From Deltaproteobacteria bacterium (GTDB lineage Bacteria > Desulfobacterota > Desulfobacteria > Desulfobacterales > BuS5), in assembly GCA_021157555.1 (NCBI GenBank), contig JAGGWL010000201.1, positions 1 through 11,525 on the forward strand: DNA of 11,525 bases. The letters are read 5' to 3'. Positions 6,627 through 11,525 of this stretch are shown here, piece after piece. The notes under the pieces are model-generated. The model did not search any database. It worked only from the letters and a program-made list of their open reading frames with translations, and was not told the origin of the DNA. The stretch's first letter is position 1; each line of letters begins with the position of its first letter. The position numbers were made by a program, and so were the translations under genes.

Positions 6627-7100
6627 TTGGAGACAGGATTTAAAAAAAAGAAAAGAATGGCCAAATTTCTCGTCATTATAGGGATTATTTTAACAAGTGC
6701 TACGATATTATGGGGGATGCACAATTTTAAACATGAAGAAATAAGGGTTGTTAAAACAAAGCATGAAAATGGTATGGATAAAGAGGTTTGGATATATAAA
6801 AAATCTGTTTTTGGAAAAGAAAAAAAAATAAAAGAAATAATTTATTTTTCTAATGGAAATAAAGAGTCCGAGGTAAATTATAAGAAAGGCAAAGTCAATG
6901 GCTGGGCCAGGATGTGGTACAAAAACGGTAAGGTGCATTTTGAAGCTACTTATAAAAACAATAAGACCCATGGAGTAAGAAACGCCTACCATAAAAATGG
7001 ACAAATATTTTGCCGGGCGAAATATAAAAATGGAAAATTGTTAGGGAAAAAAAACTGGGATGAAAATGGGAATGAGATTTACCTTCCTATTGATAGATAA
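6627..7100 (+). CDS. Membrane-anchored YwqK/MORN-like repeat protein
   Basis: 157 residues. TTG 6627 is chosen because TGGAGA (6615-6620) sits six bases upstream. ATG 6657 (residue 11) is the alternative and has no clear site. A lysine-rich start precedes one membrane helix (about 13-31), giving an N-in signal anchor with the rest outside the cytoplasm. The C-terminal half has a repeat of about 24 residues built around aromatic-x-x-NGx (YFSNGN 73, WYKNGK 97, YHKNGQ 121, WDENGN 144) alternating with YKxGK. This is the beta-hairpin pattern of MORN-variant/YwqK proteins, sometimes labelled as antitoxin components although a toxin partner is not seen here. It is very AT- and lysine-rich, lies between the transposase remnant and the transport operon, and its function is unknown. 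Confidence 0.8.
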   Translation: METGFKKKKRMAKFLVIIGIILTSATILWGMHNFKHEEIRVVKTKHENGMDKEVWIYKKSVFGKEKKIKEIIYFSNGNKESEVNYKKGKVNGWARMWYKNGKVHFEATYKNNKTHGVRNAYHKNGQIFCRAKYKNGKLLGKKNWDENGNEIYLPIDR

Positions 7101-7133
7101 TGGAAATTCCTCTTAGCGGTTAATCTACCAAGG

Positions 7134-7153
7134 TAGTTGATATTATAGTTGAT
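7134..7153 (+). repeat. Tandem 8-bp direct repeat upstream of the transport operon
   Basis: TAGTTGAT occurs at 7134-7141 and 7146-7153, twelve bases apart, just after a CTACC/GGTAG inverted pair (7125-7136). It lies about 75 bases before the first transport gene and could be a regulator site. It does not match the ModE palindrome, and chance is a fair alternative. Confidence 0.25.
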
Positions 7154-7227
7154 TCAGACCCGTCAGGAGTGCGACTGAGTGATTCCAATAAAATTCTTTC
7201 GGGCAAATTTTATGGGAGGGCATAGCA

Positions 7228-8052
7228 GTGGCAAAAGCTAAGACAGCGAAAAGTGAAGGAATCTTCAATGGTATATCAATCGCTATTCTGGGTTTGTATA
7301 TCCTTTTTATAGTAGTTATAATAGGATCCGTAGTCTTCTATACCAGCCCGAAGCTTATTCTAAAGGGTATTATTTCACCCGCGACCCTTTTTTCCATAAA
7401 ATTGAGTTTGTGGACCTCTGTTCTCACAACAATAATAGCTATCCTGATGGCTATCCCGGCCGGGTATGTTTTATCCAGATATAAATTTTTTGGTAAAGGT
7501 ATAATTGACGTAATCATCGATTTGCCGATCACGCTTCCCCCCCTGATTATTGGCATGTGTCTTCTGGTTTTTTTCAGCACCGCGCCGGGACATTTTATTC
7601 AAGACCACATAATAAAGTTCGTTTTTTCCGTACCCGGCATTGTGCTGGCCCAATTTTCAATTTCCGCTTCCTTTGCCTTATATGCATTGAGGGAGGCTTA
7701 TGACGCTGTAGACCCCAGATATGAAGACGCAGCTCGCACTCTCGGGTGTAATAAGGTGCAGGCGTTTTATAAGGTTACTCTCCCATTAATAAGGCCGGGA
7801 ATAATCAGCGGAGCCATAATGACTTGGACAAGAGCTGTGGGTGAGTTTATACCCATACTTCTCCTGTGCGGAGCGTCGCAGGGCAGAACAGATATTTTGC
7901 CCGTTGCAATCTTTTTACAATTTGAACAGGGCGACATTGAAATGGCTGTATCACTGACCATAATTTTCCTGATCTTGAGTGCGGTTTATCTTTCTATATT
8001 TAAAAAACTTGGCTTGAAGGCAGGTGGATTAAAAAAAGAAGGCAGAATGTGA
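7228..8052 (+). CDS. Molybdate/tungstate-type ABC transporter permease
   Basis: A 274-residue inner-membrane permease of the ModB/WtpB/TupB type. GTG 7228 is preceded by GGGAGGG at 7213-7220. Membrane helices lie at about 17-38, 55-83, 90-117, 135-155, 190-215 and 238-258. The cytoplasmic EAA loop that contacts the ATPase is clear: YEDAARTLGCNKVQAFYKV followed by TLPLIRPGIISG (about 165-195). LPITLPPLIIG and the AVGEF segment are typical of molybdate/sulfate permeases. Length matches the family, apart from a slightly longer N-terminus. The binding-protein gene starts 38 bases downstream and the ATPase follows, giving a complete importer. The transported oxyanion cannot be told from the permease. 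Confidence 0.92.
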   Translation: MAKAKTAKSEGIFNGISIAILGLYILFIVVIIGSVVFYTSPKLILKGIISPATLFSIKLSLWTSVLTTIIAILMAIPAGYVLSRYKFFGKGIIDVIIDLPITLPPLIIGMCLLVFFSTAPGHFIQDHIIKFVFSVPGIVLAQFSISASFALYALREAYDAVDPRYEDAARTLGCNKVQAFYKVTLPLIRPGIISGAIMTWTRAVGEFIPILLLCGASQGRTDILPVAIFLQFEQGDIEMAVSLTIIFLILSAVYLSIFKKLGLKAGGLKKEGRM

Positions 8053-8090
8053 CGTTTATCTAAAAAGTGCTTTTTATAAGGAGGACTGAA

Positions 8091-8930
8091 ATGAGAGAAT
8101 CAAACCCCATGTCTGGCAAAAAAATTGTGGTGGCGGCAATATGGATCATAACTGTGTTTCTACTATTTAATTTTGGTTGCAGCAGCGAACCTGATGAAGC
8201 GAAAACAGAAGGGGAAAAGTATATTATGGTGGGAGCTGGTGCAGGATTGAAACCCGCATTGGAACCGATCGCTAAATTATTTACAGCGAAAACCGGTATT
8301 AAGGTCGAATATTCATATCTTTGTTCGGCTATGGTTCTTACCAATATGCAGCTTACAAGAACAGGGGACATTATGGTGCCGGGTTCCCAACACTATATGG
8401 ACCTTGCGGTTGAAAAAGAGGTAATCGATCCTAAGTCTGTTGCCATTGCAGGATATATGATCCCGGTCATAGGAGTTCAAAAGGGAAACCCCCATAATAT
8501 AACCTGTTTAGAGGACTTGGCAAAGCCGGGATTAAAGGTTGGAATAGGACAGGAAGCCTTGGCCGTGGGCCGATTGACGTTAAAGATGCTCAAGGAGTTG
8601 GGTATCTATGAAGCCGTAATGAAAAACGTGGTGCTCACAGGCGGCTCGGCCACGAAACTTATGCTGCCGCTTGCCATGAAGAACCTGGATGCGGAGATAA
8701 ACTGGCTGGCAATGTGTATGAATTTTGCTGAAAAAGTTGATATTATCAAAATTGATCCAAAAAAACTTGCGTACAGTGTAGCGCCGATCGGCATGACTAA
8801 CTACTCAAAGAACAAAGAGGCGTCCCAGCAATATCTTGACTTTGTGGTTTCAAAAGAAGCCCAGGCGATTTTTGCCAAATTTGGATTTGCGGCCTATTTC
8901 GATCCATCAAAAATTGAAAAACTCAGATAG
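8091..8930 (+). CDS. ModA-like ABC transporter substrate-binding protein
   Basis: 279 residues. ATG 8091 follows a perfect AAGGAGG at 8078-8084. A signal segment (about 11-29) ends in FNFGC with Cys30, an atypical lipobox, so a lipoprotein is likely but not certain. The mature part follows the ModA/WtpA-like type II binding fold: VGAGAGLKPALEPIAKLF at the first strand, GIKVEYSY, TGDIMVPGS, IPVIGVQKGNP, LKVGIG and a C-terminal VSKEAQAIFAKFGF. In classical ModA the first loop carries a ligand-binding serine (AAS-L). Here it is GAGAG (48-52), and the second loop reads CSA rather than SG-L. The ligand may therefore be bound differently or differ from molybdate. It sits between permease and ATPase in the same operon. 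Confidence 0.9.
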   Translation: MRESNPMSGKKIVVAAIWIITVFLLFNFGCSSEPDEAKTEGEKYIMVGAGAGLKPALEPIAKLFTAKTGIKVEYSYLCSAMVLTNMQLTRTGDIMVPGSQHYMDLAVEKEVIDPKSVAIAGYMIPVIGVQKGNPHNITCLEDLAKPGLKVGIGQEALAVGRLTLKMLKELGIYEAVMKNVVLTGGSATKLMLPLAMKNLDAEINWLAMCMNFAEKVDIIKIDPKKLAYSVAPIGMTNYSKNKEASQQYLDFVVSKEAQAIFAKFGFAAYFDPSKIEKLR

Positions 8931-8994
8931 TGCCTGTATTAAAACACAATACGAATAACTGTCTTGGTAATATTCAAAAGGAGGTGCCTGCTGG

Positions 8995-10182
8995 ATGAGA
9001 GATATGGTCGTTTTTAAAAACATAGAATTTACCATCGGAACATTCTCACTTCATGACGTAAATTTCAGTATAAGGGATGGGGAATATTTTGTAATTTTGG
9101 GTCCCTCCGGCAATGGTAAAACACAATTGCTCAAGCTCCTGGCCGGGCTTAACAGGCCAAAAAGCGGAGAAATATGGATTGATGGTACACGAAGGGACCA
9201 TCTGCCACCTGAAAAAAGAGACATAGGATATGTATTTCAGGACCAGGTTCTTTTTCCCCATATGAACGTTTATGACAACATTGCGTTCAGTTTGAAGCTG
9301 CAAAAACAGAGTAAGTCAGAGATTAAGGAAAAAGTCGAAAATATGGCAGGGATTCTCGGTATTTCTTACATGTTGAACAGATCCCCGGTTAATTTAAGCG
9401 GTGGTGAAAAGCAGCGGGTTGCCCTGGCCAGAGCAATGGTAATGGGTCCAAAAGTGCTAATCATGGATGAACCGTACGCCGCTCTCGACAGAAATCTGCA
9501 GGAGAGACTGACTTTAGAGGCCCGGGAGCTTCACGATCAGTTAAAACAAACAACTGTTCATGTTACCCACAACCAGGAGGAGGCTATAACCCTTGCGGAC
9601 CGGCTGTGCATATTGGAAAATGGTACGGTAAAAATGATCGATACACCCGATAAAGTATTCAGGAGTCCTACTTCCACCTTTGTGGCCAGTTTTGTCTGTA
9701 CTGAAAACATATATAGTGATGCCGTAGTGAAAAGCGATGATGGTGATGTTTTGCAGCTCCAATACGCTGATAATGAAGTGTTCTGTAATTATAAAAAGAC
9801 TCATACCAAAATAGCTGTTTCTGAAAGTGATGATAGAGGTTTCTTCCATTTTGCTCGTGAGCTTAGCGGTATCACTGGAAAAGTGACTTTTGCCATCAGG
9901 CCGGAAGTCGTTTCGATGCAGACTTCTCCTCCTGATGATATGAAGAGAAATGTTTTCAAGGGAGTAATTGTCAAAATTTTTGACAGAGGGATTATGTTTC
10001 AATCCAACATTAAAATAAATGACAACTTTTTAATCGTAAATTTGACAATGAGAAAAAGATTTTTAAATATGAACCTCGAGAAGGGAAGTGAGGTATATGT
10101 GAGTTTTGAAGATACGGATGTTCATATTATTGACGATACAATTAAATCACTGGTACCTGGCTTGAGTGCAATGAAAATTTAA
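8995..10182 (+). CDS. Molybdate/tungstate-type ABC transporter ATPase with TOBE-like C-terminus
   Basis: 395 residues, starting at ATG 8995 after AAGGAGGTG at 8978-8986. The ATPase domain (about 1-235) has every motif: Walker A GPSGNGKT (36-43), Q-loop Q82, signature LSGGEKQ (134-140), Walker B VLIMDEP (154-160), D-loop AALD and H-loop His192. The C-terminal region (about 237-395) includes FAIRPEVVSM and a later segment ending DVHII, as in TOBE domains of ModC/WtpC/CysA-type ATPases. These domains bind oxyanion or contribute to regulation. The protein is longer than usual ModC (about 350) because of a polar stretch at roughly 240-290. It should drive the permease at 7228 on the inner face of the membrane. 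The next gene starts 21 bases later. Confidence 0.93.
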   Translation: MRDMVVFKNIEFTIGTFSLHDVNFSIRDGEYFVILGPSGNGKTQLLKLLAGLNRPKSGEIWIDGTRRDHLPPEKRDIGYVFQDQVLFPHMNVYDNIAFSLKLQKQSKSEIKEKVENMAGILGISYMLNRSPVNLSGGEKQRVALARAMVMGPKVLIMDEPYAALDRNLQERLTLEARELHDQLKQTTVHVTHNQEEAITLADRLCILENGTVKMIDTPDKVFRSPTSTFVASFVCTENIYSDAVVKSDDGDVLQLQYADNEVFCNYKKTHTKIAVSESDDRGFFHFARELSGITGKVTFAIRPEVVSMQTSPPDDMKRNVFKGVIVKIFDRGIMFQSNIKINDNFLIVNLTMRKRFLNMNLEKGSEVYVSFEDTDVHIIDDTIKSLVPGLSAMKI

Positions 10183-10203
10183 GATCGGCTAAAGAGGTTA
10201 TCA

Positions 10204-10827
10204 ATGGGAAAACTGGTTCTGGAAATCAAAGACGTGTCCAACGGTATCTTGAAGGATGTGAACCTGGAAGTTGAGAAAGGAGATTTTTTTCTGATCTTGG
10301 GTCCTTCCGGTTCAGGCAAATCGACATTGCTAAATCTTATTTGCAGGATGGAACCCCTTGCATCAGGACAAATACTGATTAACGGTGTTGATATATATAG
10401 TATAAATGATTTTGATAAATGGAAAGCAACCAACATTGGTTATGTTTATGAGAAAAACAATTTGATATCCACTTTTACCGCATACGAGAACGTGGAATTG
10501 CCCATGTTGGCAGCCGGGGTCAATAAAGGAGAAAGACGTGAACGTGTTTTGGGGGCATTAGAGAGTGTGGGGTTAAGGGAAAAGGAACGTTTTTATCCAA
10601 AAAAGTTAAGAATGGAAGAAAAACAAAGGGTGGCGCTGGCCAGGAGCATAGTAACTGAACCGGCCATAATCCTTGCTGATGAACCTACAGGCAAATTGAA
10701 AAAGGACCAAACGGAGAGCTTTGTCGGATTAATGGGAGAGCTGGGTAAGAAAACCGGCGGTGCCTTTGTGGTGGTCAGCCATGACCCCAGTTTAAAAAGT
10801 GCGGCTTCAAAAGTCCTGGAACTGTAA
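10204..10827 (+). CDS. LolD/MacB-type ABC ATPase with degenerate signature motifs
   Basis: 207 residues from ATG 10204, slightly shorter than LolD (about 225-235). AAAGAGG at 10191-10197 serves as ribosome-binding site. The LolD/MacB character shows in the pattern NLIS-FTAYENVELPML, ESVGL, ARSIVTEPAIILADEPTG and VVSHD. Walker A GPSGSGKS (34-41), Walker B with Glu160 and H-loop His193 are intact. Three coupling motifs are not. The signature LSGG--Q reads LRMEEKQ (135-141), the Q-loop glutamine is Glu83 (VYEKNN for VFQ-FN), and the D-loop PTGNLD reads PTGKLK (161-166). The frame is open throughout, so these are substitutions, not a frameshift. A homodimer would have two defective composite sites. 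The gene lies 25 bases upstream of an FtsX-type permease, its presumed partner. Confidence 0.9.
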   Translation: MGKLVLEIKDVSNGILKDVNLEVEKGDFFLILGPSGSGKSTLLNLICRMEPLASGQILINGVDIYSINDFDKWKATNIGYVYEKNNLISTFTAYENVELPMLAAGVNKGERRERVLGALESVGLREKERFYPKKLRMEEKQRVALARSIVTEPAIILADEPTGKLKKDQTESFVGLMGELGKKTGGAFVVVSHDPSLKSAASKVLEL

Positions 10828-10852
10828 CCCTAAATGGTGGGGGGAGTGAATA

Positions 10853-11525
10853 GTGATATTTAAGTTAGCCTTTAAAAATATAAGGGGAAATCTAAAATTT
10901 TACGTGCCATTTTTGCTGTTCCTTATAATCGTTGCCTTTGTATTTTCCACCCTTCTGGCTTTGTCAATAGGTTCAAGCCAGATTTATAAAAAATCCGGTT
11001 CAAAACAACTGCTAGCTGTATTTGAAAGCAATAGAGCTTGTGTCATGGCAAGCCTGGTGCCGGAAAAATATAAATCCAGAATAGAAGGTTTGCCTCATAT
11101 TGAGGATATAACCGGGGAGGTAAGACATATTATCGTTTATGCTCCTAAAAAAAGCCTGACAATAGCCGGTGTCGAACCGGACAAGTTCAGAGATTTCAAA
11201 GACATCGAAATTTCAGATGCAGAATATGAAGATTTTAAAAAAGATCCGCATGGCGTGATAATAGGGAAAAAAGTACAGGGGATCTTTAAATGGAAAACTG
11301 GAGAATCAGTAAAATTACAGCGAATGAATTTTAACGTTCGCGGGGTCTTCAAACTTCCCCTTTCCGTTTATGACGGCATGATAATCTTCCACAAAGAATA
11401 TATGCAGCAGCTCGTAAAGAAGGAAGGGTATTTTACGGCAATCACCATTAAAATTGACTCCCCTGAAAATAAAATAGAAGTTTCAAAGACGGTTGAACAA
11501 TTACTTGCAGACCATCCCGCGGGTA
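10853..11525 (+). CDS. FtsX/MacB-type ABC transporter permease (partial, runs off the window)
   Basis: The first 224 codons are open to the end of the window. GTG 10853 is preceded by GGGGGGAG seven bases upstream. The N-terminus IFKLAFKNIRGN is the characteristic start of MacB/LolE-type permeases, followed by a membrane helix (about 17-41, FYVPFLLFLIIVAFVFST) and the beginning of a large extracytoplasmic domain with the family-typical phrases LTIAGVEPDKF, GVIIGKKV and VRGVFKLP. The three C-terminal helices lie outside the window. With the preceding degenerate ATPase it should form one ABC unit of the lipoprotein-release or macrolide-export superfamily, which uses mechanical coupling rather than an import pore. 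The substrate is unknown. Confidence 0.88.
   Translation, partial: MIFKLAFKNIRGNLKFYVPFLLFLIIVAFVFSTLLALSIGSSQIYKKSGSKQLLAVFESNRACVMASLVPEKYKSRIEGLPHIEDITGEVRHIIVYAPKKSLTIAGVEPDKFRDFKDIEISDAEYEDFKKDPHGVIIGKKVQGIFKWKTGESVKLQRMNFNVRGVFKLPLSVYDGMIIFHKEYMQQLVKKEGYFTAITIKIDSPENKIEVSKTVEQLLADHPAG

Noticed and set aside
1..11525. CRISPR arrays, tRNA or rRNA genes, and type VI secretion genes linked to the kinase/phosphatase pair
   Set aside because: No regularly spaced repeats, no cloverleaf or rRNA-like sequence and no secretion components were seen on either strand.

Overview
The window looks like a chromosomal segment of an AT-rich Gram-negative bacterium, most likely a member of the Desulfobacterota (former Deltaproteobacteria). 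The indications are a Hanks-type Ser/Thr kinase with the HRDITPQN catalytic loop common in that group, lipoproteins, strong AAGGAGG ribosome-binding sites and overall base composition. No rRNA, tRNA or CRISPR array is visible, so the placement is an inference.

Left edge (1-848): no intact gene. It holds a possible structured RNA ending in a good intrinsic terminator (249-275), a broken fragment of an FtsX/LolE-type ABC permease on the minus strand (about 293-514), and a promoter-like region with a perfect 12-bp palindrome (662-709) in front of the first gene.

Signalling block (849-6038, all plus strand): a membrane Ser/Thr kinase with an N-terminal extracytoplasmic sensor, a PP2C phosphatase, a lipoprotein with a LysM domain between TPR blocks, and a protein that joins a cyclic-nucleotide-binding domain to a kinase-like domain. 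In that last protein the catalytic HRD motif reads HQG, so it is predicted to be a pseudokinase. The block reads as a kinase/phosphatase switch at the cell envelope plus a possible cNMP-responsive pseudokinase, and is the best candidate here for an undescribed signalling system.

Junction (6039-7227): about 590 bases without an intact gene, containing the N-terminal remnant of an IS1380-like transposase on the minus strand, then a small membrane-anchored protein with YwqK/MORN-like repeats.

Transport block (7228 to the right edge): five closely spaced plus-strand genes. The first three encode a molybdate/tungstate-type importer in the order permease, binding protein, ATPase. The next two encode a LolD/MacB-type ATPase and an FtsX-type permease that runs off the window. 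The LolD-like ATPase keeps Walker A, Walker B and the H-loop but has lost the LSGG signature, the Q-loop glutamine and the D-loop aspartate. An importer and a degenerate lipoprotein-export-type ABC unit in one apparent operon is unusual. The permease remnant at the left edge belongs to the same broad family as the permease at the right edge.
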